Origin: Bradyrhizobium sp. CER78
GTDB lineage: Bacteria > Pseudomonadota > Alphaproteobacteria > Rhizobiales > Xanthobacteraceae
Length of the DNA: 64,000 bases
Direction of reading: 5' to 3'
Assembly: GCF_029846235.1 (NCBI RefSeq)
Contig: NZ_JARVWP010000001.1
Location: 1 to 64,000 of the forward strand
Shown: piece by piece, positions 7,849 to 15,816 of the stretch
Layout: the number at the start of each line of letters is the position of its first letter
Numbering within the stretch: the stretch's first letter is position 1
Translations under genes and position numbers: made by a program
Notes under the pieces: model-generated
The model's input: the letters and a program-made list of their open reading frames with translations, nothing else
What the model was told of the DNA's origin: nothing
The model's database searches: none

Positions 7849-8955
7849 TCAGGCCGCGACCGGCTGATGGCCGGCATTGTCGCCATAGGCCTCTTCCCGG
7901 TAGAGGCCGAGCCCCTCGATGACCGGCAGATCGTTGAAGCAGAACAGGCAGGCGTCCTCGCTTTCCGAGGCGTTGCCATGCTCATGCCAGGCCCAGGACG
8001 GAACGCAGAAGATGTCGCGCTCCTGCCACTCGAACCGCTGGCCGCCGATCACCGAATAGCCGCGCCCCTTGGCGACCTGGTAGACGAAGCTTCCGGTGTG
8101 GCGATGCGACCTGGTCTTCTCGCCCGGCTGCAGCATCTGCATGCTGGCGCCGATGGTCTGCATCACATGGCCGCCGGTGATCGGATTGACGTAGTTCATC
8201 AGGATGCCGTCATAGGGCGATCCGTCGGTCGCGGCGGCATATTTCAGCAGCGACTCGTAGGTCGGCTCCCACTCATATTTGAACATCGGCGAATAGCCGT
8301 TCGACCAGCGCGAGCCGGCCGGCCGAAGGCCGGGATTGCCCCAGGTCTTGGTCATGTCGTCGACGGGGTAGCCGGACTCCTCCTGCTGGATCTTCGGGTG
8401 CACGACGAAGAAATTGGCCTCCAGCGCATTCACGAGCGGAATGTCGAGCCCATCCTGCCAGATGCAGACCGAGCCGTTCGCCTCGACGCCATGCTCATGC
8501 CAGGTGCCGTTCGGCGTCAGCACGAAATCGCGCGCGCCGAGCGTCATCTTGTGGCCATCGACAATGGTGTAGGCGCCCGCTCCTTCCATGATGAAGCGCA
8601 GCGCGGAGGCCGAATGCGCATGGGCGGAGGCCACCTCGCCGGGGTGCATGACCTGCAAGCCCGAATAGAGCCAGCCGACCGCGGCCGACACGTCGCGGCG
8701 ACCGGGATTGTTGAGGTAGATCACCCGCCGGCCCGCCTTCTCGGGCGAGACGAGCTCCACCGAGCGCAGCACATGCTCACGCAGATCGCTGTAGCGCCAG
8801 AGCACGGGAACGGACGCCGACTGCGGCTGCCACGGCTCGATCTTGTTGGCGACGGTCCACAGTGCGCCGGCTTCGAACTTCTCGAGGTCCTTGTAGTAGG
8901 CCTTGAGCTCCGGAGTATCCTCGACATTGGCCCGGCCGATGATGTTCTCGCCCAT
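7849..8955 (-). CDS. Gentisate 1,2-dioxygenase-like bicupin
   Basis: The 368-residue product is a two-cupin ring-cleaving dioxygenase with the usual gentisate dioxygenase length. The N-terminal cupin has the iron ligands in ASAHAHSASALRF (His112, His114) and WHEHG (His153). The C-terminal cupin carries the related HRHTGSF and WHEHGN pattern. Such enzymes open gentisate, or in close relatives 5-nitrosalicylate, salicylate or 1-hydroxy-2-naphthoate, between the carboxyl- and hydroxyl-bearing carbons. It precedes the FAH hydrolase by 44 nt. No maleylpyruvate isomerase is in the window, so either direct hydrolysis or an isomerase elsewhere is needed. Confidence 0.85.
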   Translation of the reverse strand: MGENIIGRANVEDTPELKAYYKDLEKFEAGALWTVANKIEPWQPQSASVPVLWRYSDLREHVLRSVELVSPEKAGRRVIYLNNPGRRDVSAAVGWLYSGLQVMHPGEVASAHAHSASALRFIMEGAGAYTIVDGHKMTLGARDFVLTPNGTWHEHGVEANGSVCIWQDGLDIPLVNALEANFFVVHPKIQQEESGYPVDDMTKTWGNPGLRPAGSRWSNGYSPMFKYEWEPTYESLLKYAAATDGSPYDGILMNYVNPITGGHVMQTIGASMQMLQPGEKTRSHRHTGSFVYQVAKGRGYSVIGGQRFEWQERDIFCVPSWAWHEHGNASESEDACLFCFNDLPVIEGLGLYREEAYGDNAGHQPVAA

Positions 8956-9016
8956 GCTGTCCGACTCCTATCTCGTGACGTCCTGTCTCATGCAGTCCCG
9001 TCGCCACATCCCCGCT

Positions 9017-9136
9017 GTCGTCCTGGCGAAAGCCAGGACCCATAACCACCGCATTCGATTGTGAAAAGGATCGCGGCCGCAGATCGCGCGACAATGGCCA
9101 TTCGGGGTAATGGGTCCTGGCTTTCGCCAGGACGAC
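9017..9136. repeat. Palindromic intergenic repeat (REP/RPE-like)
   Basis: A 26-nt arm at 9017-9042 is repeated as an exact reverse complement at 9111-9136, and each arm is itself dyad-like (TCCTGGC GAAA GCCAGGA). It fills the gap between the nitrilase and the dioxygenase genes. Elements with this TCCTGGCTTTCGCCAGGA core are, from memory, widespread in Bradyrhizobium genomes. It could form a strong hairpin in the operon mRNA and reduce or end read-through. Confidence 0.75.
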
Positions 9137-9184
9137 GGTGAGGAGAGTTGGCGATTCGTGGCGTCGTTGGATCGGCACGTCGGA

Positions 9185-10213
9185 TCACTCCGTCCTGCCG
9201 GGAATTGATGCGAAGTTCGTCTGCTCCGCCTCATCCGCCGCCATGCCTTCGCCTTCCCCAAGGCCCAGCGGCGTTTGCGGACGGCGATTGACCCGCAAAT
9301 CGAAAATGTCGAACCGGTTATAGTGCCCGACGATGTCGTGCATCTGCTTCGGCTGGATGCAGCGCTCGAGGTCGATATCGGCATAGACGATGCCTTCATC
9401 GTCGATCAGCGGCTCGCCGACGAGACGGCCGTCCGGCCCGATCACGCCGGAGAATGCGCTCGACTTGCGCTGCAGGCGCGCCCGCGCATCGGGAACGACG
9501 GTCTGCATCGCCGCGATGATCTCCTCCGACACGGTCGAGCAGGACACGATCGTGAAGATCTTTCCCTCGAAGGAATGCGCAATGGCGCGCAGCTTGATCG
9601 CCTCCGCCATGTCGTAGTCCGGCGGCGCGACGGGCAGCGAGATGTAGCTCGCAATGTGAACCAGCTCACCCTGCCCGAGCAGCGCAAAGCGCGCGAGCGT
9701 GTTGGTGTTCTCACCGCAGGCGAGCCCGCCGAGGCGCCCGATCTCGCTCTCATAGACGCGCAGGCTCGATCCGTCGCCGCCGGTCCAGGTCAACTTCTCT
9801 GCCCAGGTCGGCACCAGCTTGCGGTGCTTGCCGAGCAGCGTTCCGTCCGGTCCGATGAAGACCAGCGTGTTGTAGATGGCGCCGAGCGACACCGGGCTGC
9901 GCTCGTTCACGCCAAGGACGACGTAGCAGGCGGTGTCGCGCGCGGCCTTGCGGACGATGTCGATCTCGGGACCCGGTACCAGCACCGATGCCTTGACCAG
10001 CTTCTCGAACCAGGCGCTTCCGGTGACGGGATCGGTGATCCAGTTCCAATAGGGATAGCCGGGCACGAACACTTCGGGGAAAGCGACCAGCCGCGCGCCG
10101 TTCGCCGCGGCCTCACGCACCAGTGAGGCGGCCTTGTCGGCGGTCGCGCTTGCATTGAGATATACAGGTGAAGCCTGAACGGCGGCGGCTCTAAAGCGCG
10201 GCAGCTTCAGCAT
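9185..10213 (-). CDS. Nitrilase (carbon-nitrogen hydrolase)
   Basis: The 342-residue product has the nitrilase catalytic triad: Glu47 in AFPEVFVPGYP, Lys132 in GKHRKLVPT and nucleophile Cys166 in GLACGENTN. The CGENTN form and the YPYWNWI segment are typical of true nitrilases, which convert nitriles to acids plus ammonia, rather than amidases. It heads the left unit of the catabolic locus and faces the iorA-like gene across a 127-nt divergent promoter region. In an auxin-related locus, indole-3-acetonitrile to indole-3-acetate would be a fitting reaction, but other arylacetonitriles are equally possible. Confidence 0.9.
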   Translation of the reverse strand: MLKLPRFRAAAVQASPVYLNASATADKAASLVREAAANGARLVAFPEVFVPGYPYWNWITDPVTGSAWFEKLVKASVLVPGPEIDIVRKAARDTACYVVLGVNERSPVSLGAIYNTLVFIGPDGTLLGKHRKLVPTWAEKLTWTGGDGSSLRVYESEIGRLGGLACGENTNTLARFALLGQGELVHIASYISLPVAPPDYDMAEAIKLRAIAHSFEGKIFTIVSCSTVSEEIIAAMQTVVPDARARLQRKSSAFSGVIGPDGRLVGEPLIDDEGIVYADIDLERCIQPKQMHDIVGHYNRFDIFDLRVNRRPQTPLGLGEGEGMAADEAEQTNFASIPGRTE

Positions 10214-10288
10214 TGGCCCTACCCTGTCGCTGGCTCATGATCGCCGTCCGGAGCAGAGATCCGCGAAGTCTGACGGCATGGCGCAGCG

Positions 10289-10325
10289 TTGACTTACTTT
10301 ACATGTAAACGTATGCTATCGCATA
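10289..10325 (+). promoter_or_regulatory. Candidate promoter and MarR-type operators of the ior-marR unit
   Basis: TTGACT (10289-10294) and TATGCT (10312-10317) form a sigma70-like -35/-10 pair with a 17-nt spacer. The dyad TACATGTA (10300-10307, within TTTACATGTAAA) lies in the spacer, and a second dyad TATGC-N4-GCATA (10312-10325) covers the -10. The layout fits repression by a dimeric MarR protein, two of which are encoded in the same unit. The same TACATGTA is in the promoter of the Rieske unit. Confidence 0.6.
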
Positions 10326-10340
10326 TTTCTGGAGGGTGCA

Positions 10341-12500
10341 ATGGCTGAACGGTCTTTTGCTCGTGAAGTCGAGGATCTCCGGCTCGGCGACGGCGACACC
10401 TTCCGCGGCGAAGGCATCCTCGCCATCACCAAGGCGCTGCTGCAATCCGGTGTCGCCTATGTCGGCGGCTATCAGGGCTCGCCGATCTCGCATCTGATGG
10501 ACGTGCTGGCCGACGCCAAGGACGTGCTCGACGATCTCGGCGTTGTGTTCCAGAGCTCCGCCAATGAAGCGGCGGCCGCGGCGATGCTGTCGGCCTCGGT
10601 GATGTATCCGCTGCGCGGCGCGGTGGCGTGGAAGTCGACGGTCGGCACCAATGTCGCCTCCGACGCGCTCGCCAATCTCGCCTCCGGCGGCGTCACCGGC
10701 GGCACGATGATCATCGTCGGCGAGGATTACGGCGAAGGCTCCTCGATCATGCAGGAGCGCACCCATGCCTTTGCGATGAAATCGCAGATCTGGCTGCTCG
10801 ATCCGCGGCCTGACCATGAATGCATCGTCAATCTGATCGAGAAGGGCTTTGAGCTCTCGGAAGCCTCGAACACCCCTGTGATGCTGGAGGTGCGCGTCCG
10901 CGCCTGTCACATGCATGGAAGCTTTGCCTGCAAGGACAATGTCAAGCCGGCCCACACCATCAAGGACGCCCTGAACAATCCGAAGCGCGACGTCGGCCGT
11001 ATCGTGCTGCCGCCGGCGGCCTACGAGCATGAGCAGGAGAAGATCAAGACGCGGCTGCCCGCGGCCATCAACTTCGTCAGGGACAACCGGCTGAATGAAT
11101 GGATGGGGCCGAAGCAGGGCAAGGTCGGCATCATCATGCAGGGCGGGATGTACAACAACGTCATCCGCGCGCTGCAATATCTCGGGCTGTCGGATGCCTA
11201 TGGCAATACCCAGATCCCGCTTTACGTCATGAACGTCACCTACCCCGTGATCGACACCGAGGTCGCGGAGTTCTGCCTCGACAAGGACGCGGTCCTGATC
11301 GTCGAGGAAGGCCAGCCGGAATATCTGGAGCAGGCGATCAACACGGTGCTGCGCCGCCGGGATATCCAGGCGCGCGTCCACGGGAAGGACGTGCTGCCGA
11401 TGGGCGGCGACTACACGGCGCAGGTGCTGCTCGGCGGTGTGCGCGAGTTCCTCGAGAAGACCGAGCCGCGGCTGCTCGGCAACCGGCCGCCGGCGCCGGA
11501 TGCGAGCTCCGTGCTGAGCCATCCCGAGGTCGAGAAGCTGAAGCAGGTCGTGCCGGCACGTCCGCCCGGCCTTTGCACCGGCTGTCCGGAGCGGCCGATC
11601 TTCGCCGCCATGAAGCTGGTCGAGAGCGAGCTCGGCGAGCACCACGTCTCCGCCGACATCGGCTGTCATTTGTTCTCGATCCTGCCGCCCTTCAACATCG
11701 GCGCGACGACGATGGGCTTCGGCCTCGGCCCCGCCTCGACCTCGGCCTTCAACGTCAAGGCCGACAAGCGCTCGATCGCCGTGATGGGCGACGGCGGGTT
11801 CTGGCACAACGGGTTGACCAGCGGCATCGGCAACGCGGTCTTCAACAAGCATGACGGCGTGTTCGTCATCGTCGACAATTACTACACCTCGGCGACCGGC
11901 GGTCAGGACATCCTGTCGTCGCGCGCGGTGAGCAAGCGGCGCAACACCAACAACTCGATCGTGCAGGCCGTGAAGGGCATCGGCGGGCAATGGGTCCGGC
12001 AGATCGACCGCACCTACGATGTCGGCCGGATGCGCGACACGCTGAAGGAAGCGCTGACGACCAAGGAGCAAGGCCCGAAGGTCATCGTCGCCTCCTCCGA
12101 ATGCATGCTGAACAAGCAGCGCCGCGTGAAGCCGCAGATCAGCCAGGCGATCAAGGACGGCGTTCGCACCGTCAAGGAACGGTTCGGCGTCGACGAGGAT
12201 GTCTGCACCGGCGACCACGCCTGCATCCGCCTCTCCGGCTGCCCGTCGCTCTCGGTCAAGCAGCTCGACGATCCCCTGCGCGACGATCCCGTCGCGGCGA
12301 TCGACAATTCCTGCGTCGGCTGCGGCAATTGCGGCGAAGTCGCGGATGCGGCCGTGCTGTGTCCCTCGTTCTACCGCGCCGACGTCATTCACAATCCGAC
12401 CGGCTGGGACAAGTTCAAGTCGAAGATCGCGATGACCGTGATCGGCTGGCTGCAACGGCGGCGCGATCGCCGGCGTCCGGGGCTAGAGGCTTTGGCATGA
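10341..12500 (+). CDS. Indolepyruvate ferredoxin oxidoreductase, alpha-subunit-like (IorA-like)
   Basis: The 719-residue product has the order of a 2-oxoacid:ferredoxin oxidoreductase alpha subunit. A pyrimidine-binding domain starts at GVAYVGGYQGSPIS (~37-50). A TPP-binding domain contains GDGGFWHNGLTSGIGNA (~483), and two C-terminal iron-sulfur motifs follow. The first motif is C622-x2-D625-x2-C628-x5-C634, with Asp where most family members have Cys. The second is a normal C658-x2-C661-x2-C664-x9-C674P. Family enzymes oxidatively decarboxylate aryl-pyruvates to aryl-acetyl-CoA. A GGAGGG ribosome binding site precedes the ATG. The oxidoreductase beta subunit follows after 10 nt. Confidence 0.85.
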   Translation: MAERSFAREVEDLRLGDGDTFRGEGILAITKALLQSGVAYVGGYQGSPISHLMDVLADAKDVLDDLGVVFQSSANEAAAAAMLSASVMYPLRGAVAWKSTVGTNVASDALANLASGGVTGGTMIIVGEDYGEGSSIMQERTHAFAMKSQIWLLDPRPDHECIVNLIEKGFELSEASNTPVMLEVRVRACHMHGSFACKDNVKPAHTIKDALNNPKRDVGRIVLPPAAYEHEQEKIKTRLPAAINFVRDNRLNEWMGPKQGKVGIIMQGGMYNNVIRALQYLGLSDAYGNTQIPLYVMNVTYPVIDTEVAEFCLDKDAVLIVEEGQPEYLEQAINTVLRRRDIQARVHGKDVLPMGGDYTAQVLLGGVREFLEKTEPRLLGNRPPAPDASSVLSHPEVEKLKQVVPARPPGLCTGCPERPIFAAMKLVESELGEHHVSADIGCHLFSILPPFNIGATTMGFGLGPASTSAFNVKADKRSIAVMGDGGFWHNGLTSGIGNAVFNKHDGVFVIVDNYYTSATGGQDILSSRAVSKRRNTNNSIVQAVKGIGGQWVRQIDRTYDVGRMRDTLKEALTTKEQGPKVIVASSECMLNKQRRVKPQISQAIKDGVRTVKERFGVDEDVCTGDHACIRLSGCPSLSVKQLDDPLRDDPVAAIDNSCVGCGNCGEVADAAVLCPSFYRADVIHNPTGWDKFKSKIAMTVIGWLQRRRDRRRPGLEALA

Positions 12501-12510
12501 GAATTTCGGC

Positions 12511-14076
12511 ATGAGAGACGAAACGGTCAAGCTGGCGCTTCCTGCCGCGGGTGATGCAACCGAGCGGCCGATCTCGATTGCGATCGTCGCGATGGGCGGC
12601 CAGGGCGGCGGCGTCCTCACCGACTGGATCGTCCAGCTCGCCGAAAACCATGGCTGGGTCGCGCAGTCGACCTCGGTGCCCGGCGTCGCCCAGCGCACCG
12701 GCGCCACGATATACTACATCGAGGCGATGCCGCCGCTCGATGGCCGCAAGCCGATCCTGTCGCTGATGCCGACGCCCGGCGATGTCGACGTGGTGATGGC
12801 GGCGGAATTCATGGAAGCCGGCCGCTCGATCCTGCGCGGCCTGGTGACGCCGGATCGCACCACGCTGATCGCATCCAATCACCGGACCTTTGCGATCGGC
12901 GAGAAGATCGCGCCGGGCAACGGCATCGCCGACCAGGGCGCGGTGACCGGCGCCATCGGAATTGCCGCCAAGACCGAGATCATCTTCGACATGAACGCGC
13001 TGGCGATCGCCAACGGCAGCGTGATCTCGGCCGCGATGTTCGGCGCCCTCGCAGGCGCCGGCGTACTGAGCTTCAGCCGCGAGAGCTATCTCGACGTGAT
13101 CCGCGCCGGCGAGAAAGGCGCGCAGGCCAGCGTCCGCGCGTTCGAGGCTGCGTTTGACCGCGTGCAGTCGAAGTCTCCGGAGGTAGCGGCACCCGCGCAA
13201 TCGGAGGCTGCCAAGACGCCCTCTTCTCCGGCTGTTTTGGATCCCCGTCTTGCCGGCCTCGCCGCCCGGCTGACGCAGGAATTGCCCGAGGCCGCACACG
13301 CCATCGGCCGCGCCGGGCTGAAGAAGGTGGTCGATTTCCAGGACGTCGCCTATGGCGGCGAATATCTCGATATCCTCGGCAGGCTCCACGCCGCCGATCG
13401 CAGCTCCGACGGCGCCGAGCGGAATTTTGCTTTCACTCAGACCGCCGCAAAATATCTCGCCAACGCGATGACCTATGATGACGTCATCCGCGTTGCCGAC
13501 CTCAAGACCCGATCGGCCCGCCGCACGCGGATCGAGGGTGAGCTCGAACTGTTCGACGGCCAGGTGCTGCAGACCACCGAATTCATGCATCCCCGCATGG
13601 AGGAGGTCATGGGCATGCTGCCGGCGGGATTTGGCCGCTGGCTTGGTGGAAAGCCGCGCCTCGTCGGCTGGCTCGACCGCCGCGTCAACAAGGGACGACG
13701 GGTCAAGACCTACTCGCTGCCATGGTTCGTCGCGCTCTATGTCGTCGGCGGACTGCGCGGCATCCGTCGCCGCTCGCTGCGCCACGCGATCGAGACGGCG
13801 CACCGGGATGAATGGCTCAAGGCCGCAACGGGGGCCGTCCGAACGAACTACCAGTTGGGCGTCGAGATCCTGCAATGCCGGCGCCTGGTCAAAGGCTATT
13901 CCGACACCCACAGCCGCGGCCTGTCGAAATTCGACAAGACGCTGGCCGCGATCAAGCTGGTCGCGCCGCGCGAAGATGCTGCCGACTGGGCGCGCCGGCT
14001 GCGGGAAGCCGCGCTGAAGGACAGCGCGGGCAAGGAACTCGACGGCGTGATCCAGACCATCAAGAGCTTCGCATGA
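12511..14076 (+). CDS. Indolepyruvate oxidoreductase beta-subunit family protein with long C-terminal extension
   Basis: Residues 20-210 form the gamma/beta domain of 2-oxoacid oxidoreductases, with IAIVAMGGQGGGVLTDWIV and the downstream VPGVAQRTGATIYYIE. This domain binds the CoA/substrate side and pairs with the IorA-like protein. The product is 521 residues, much longer than the ~200-residue archaeal IorB. The extra ~280 residues after an Ala/Pro-rich linker (~215-240) match the C-terminal region seen in aerobic bacterial IorB-like proteins (DUF6537-like). It follows iorA by 10 nt and its stop overlaps the next marR start (ATGA), so all four genes are probably one transcript. Confidence 0.83.
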   Translation: MRDETVKLALPAAGDATERPISIAIVAMGGQGGGVLTDWIVQLAENHGWVAQSTSVPGVAQRTGATIYYIEAMPPLDGRKPILSLMPTPGDVDVVMAAEFMEAGRSILRGLVTPDRTTLIASNHRTFAIGEKIAPGNGIADQGAVTGAIGIAAKTEIIFDMNALAIANGSVISAAMFGALAGAGVLSFSRESYLDVIRAGEKGAQASVRAFEAAFDRVQSKSPEVAAPAQSEAAKTPSSPAVLDPRLAGLAARLTQELPEAAHAIGRAGLKKVVDFQDVAYGGEYLDILGRLHAADRSSDGAERNFAFTQTAAKYLANAMTYDDVIRVADLKTRSARRTRIEGELELFDGQVLQTTEFMHPRMEEVMGMLPAGFGRWLGGKPRLVGWLDRRVNKGRRVKTYSLPWFVALYVVGGLRGIRRRSLRHAIETAHRDEWLKAATGAVRTNYQLGVEILQCRRLVKGYSDTHSRGLSKFDKTLAAIKLVAPREDAADWARRLREAALKDSAGKELDGVIQTIKSFA

Positions 14077-14570
14077 CGTCGTCAGCCCTCAAGGAGAGCA
14101 CGGCTCCTGTCTTCGGGCAGATCGAAACCCGGCTCTGGCTGCAACTGCTGTCGCTGCATGGCGAGCTGTTTGCCTCGCTGAATTCGATGCTGAGCTCGGA
14201 GTTCGGCTTGTCGCTGGCAAAATTCGACGTGCTGGCGCAACTCGATCGTTACAAGGACGGAATGGCGCTCGGGCAGTTGTCGCAGAACCTGAAAGTATCC
14301 GGCGGCAACGTCTCGGGCCTGGTGCAGCGCCTGCTGGCCGATGATCTCATCAGCAAGGAGATGTCGAGCGAGGACCGCCGCTCGTTCATCGTGCGCCTGA
14401 CGCCGAAGGGCGAGGCCCTGTTCAGGAAGGCCGCCGACGTGCATAAGAAGCATCTGAGCGAACGGCTCGAAAGCATCCCCGCACGGGAGCTGGAGACGGC
14501 ACTGTCGATGCTGCGGTCGCTCTCCTCGAAACTTGGCAGCGAAAGCAAGAAGCAGGGTCGCAGGAAGTAA
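14073..14570 (+). CDS. MarR-family transcriptional regulator (first of two)
   Basis: The 165-residue product is a typical MarR protein. A dimerisation helix precedes the winged helix, with recognition region LGQLSQNLKVSGGNVSGLVQRLLADDLISKEMSSEDRRSFIVRLTPKG split around the wing (DRRS). MarR proteins are dimeric repressors released by small aromatic ligands. The ATG overlaps the iorB-like stop (ATGA). Its position inside the unit it probably controls, and the TACATGTA dyads in two promoters of the locus, suggest autoregulation and control of the Rieske unit by the substrate or an intermediate. Confidence 0.88.
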   Translation: MTSSALKESTAPVFGQIETRLWLQLLSLHGELFASLNSMLSSEFGLSLAKFDVLAQLDRYKDGMALGQLSQNLKVSGGNVSGLVQRLLADDLISKEMSSEDRRSFIVRLTPKGEALFRKAADVHKKHLSERLESIPARELETALSMLRSLSSKLGSESKKQGRRK

Positions 14571-15052
14571 TGGCCAAAGACTCCAGGAGCAGATGGAAAT
14601 CCGGTCCACCGCGGACGCGGGACCAGCTGCAAAGCTACATTCCCTATCTGTTCAACCGGCTCGCCAATCGCTGGAACCTGGATCAGAACCGCGATCTCAG
14701 CGAGCACAACATCAACAACGTCGTGTTCCGGACGTTGTCGGTGCTGTTCATCTACAAGACCCTGACCGTCAACGAGATCGCCGTGCTGGCCGTCACCGAG
14801 CAGTCGACCGCGAGCCGTATGGTGGAGTCGATGGTGACAGCTGGCCTCGTCAAGCGCGAGATCGCGGAAGAAGATCAGCGTCGCCGGGTGGTCGGATTGA
14901 CGTCGGATGGCGAGGCGCTGCTGCGCAAGATCTGGCCGATCATGGAGAACAATTACGACCGGCTGACCGTCGGCATCGACCCCGACGAGATCGAGGTCTG
15001 CGCCCGCGTGCTGGCCAAGATGGTCGAGAACATCCGCCAGAACCAGATCTGA
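14570..15052 (+). CDS. MarR-family transcriptional regulator (second of two)
   Basis: The 160-residue product has a MarR winged helix with LTVNEIAVLAVTEQSTASRMVESMVTAGLVKREIAEEDQRRRVVGLT, where the DQRRR is the wing. The N-terminal part (QSYIPYLFNRLANRWNLDQNRDL) differs clearly from its neighbour, so the pair is not a recent duplication. Its start overlaps the preceding marR stop (TAATG). Two unlike MarR regulators in one catabolic operon also occur, from memory, in described auxin-degradation loci, where one senses indole-3-acetate. Which of the two binds TACATGTA cannot be told from sequence. Confidence 0.88.
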   Translation: MAKDSRSRWKSGPPRTRDQLQSYIPYLFNRLANRWNLDQNRDLSEHNINNVVFRTLSVLFIYKTLTVNEIAVLAVTEQSTASRMVESMVTAGLVKREIAEEDQRRRVVGLTSDGEALLRKIWPIMENNYDRLTVGIDPDEIEVCARVLAKMVENIRQNQI

Positions 15053-15067
15053 CCTGATTTGAAGTGA

Positions 15068-15796
15068 TCAGGGACCGAGGCCGACGAGGCTGGTGCCGCC
15101 GCAGACATAGAGCACCTGTCCGGTCACGAAATCCGAGCGCTCGTCGAGGAAGAAGCCGATCGCGTGCGCCACGTCCTCGCGCGTGCCGAGCCGCCCGACC
15201 GGAACGTTGCGCGCCATCTTGTCCTGCTGCTCGGAGCCTTTCGGGACGATGCCCCAGAAATTGTCGGTCAGGATTGGACCTGGCGCCACCACGTTCACCG
15301 TGATCCCGCTCGATGCCAGCTCCAGCGCCCAGGTCCGCGCCATGCCGTGCACGCCGGCCTTGGTCGCGGAATAGGCCGAGCGCGTCGCCGCGCCCATCGC
15401 GGCGCGCGAGCTCACGAACACGATCCGACCGAACCGCCGCGACCGCATCCCCTCCATCGCCGCCTGGGTCAGCAGCATCGGTGCGCCGAGATGCAGCTGC
15501 GCCAGCGTCAGGATGTCCTCCGGCTTCGCATCGGGCAGCGGGTTCGGCAGGATCATGCCGGCATTGTGCACGAGGCAATCGACCGCGTGATCGCGGCAGA
15601 TCTTCTCGGCAATGGCCCGCGTCTCCGCCAGGCTGGTCAGATCCGCGCGATAGGCGGTGAGCAGCTCATGGGTCCACACCGGCTTCTCAAGCCCGACCGA
15701 GACGACCCGCTGCCCTTCGCCAACGAGCTGCTTCGCCAATGCCTCGCCGATCCCGGAATTGCCTCCGGTGATCAGTGTGGTGCGGGTCTGGCTCAT
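15068..15796 (-). CDS. Short-chain dehydrogenase/reductase
   Basis: The 242-residue product is a classical SDR. The NAD(P)-binding TTLITGGNSGIGEAL is at residues 6-20, the LVHNAGM motif is mid-domain, and the catalytic Ser-Tyr-Lys are in VSSRAAMG and AYSATKAG. The C-terminal SDFVTGQVLYVCGGTSLVG ends the fold. The ATG at 15796 has an AGGGAG ribosome binding site and gives the family length; a longer frame to 15847 would overlap the ligase. It is the last gene of the Rieske unit and probably oxidises a hydroxy or dihydrodiol intermediate. Its stop faces the second marR stop with 15 nt between them. Confidence 0.87.
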   Translation of the reverse strand: MSQTRTTLITGGNSGIGEALAKQLVGEGQRVVSVGLEKPVWTHELLTAYRADLTSLAETRAIAEKICRDHAVDCLVHNAGMILPNPLPDAKPEDILTLAQLHLGAPMLLTQAAMEGMRSRRFGRIVFVSSRAAMGAATRSAYSATKAGVHGMARTWALELASSGITVNVVAPGPILTDNFWGIVPKGSEQQDKMARNVPVGRLGTREDVAHAIGFFLDERSDFVTGQVLYVCGGTSLVGLGP

Positions 15797-15816
15797 GATC
15801 GGCTCCCTGCCAATTG

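Noticed and set aside
10299..12455. A 718-codon open frame on the minus strand opposite the IorA-like gene
   Set aside because: It is exactly antisense to a gene with clear catalytic motifs. Its translation is rich in Arg, Asp and His without any domain, a known shadow effect in high-GC DNA.
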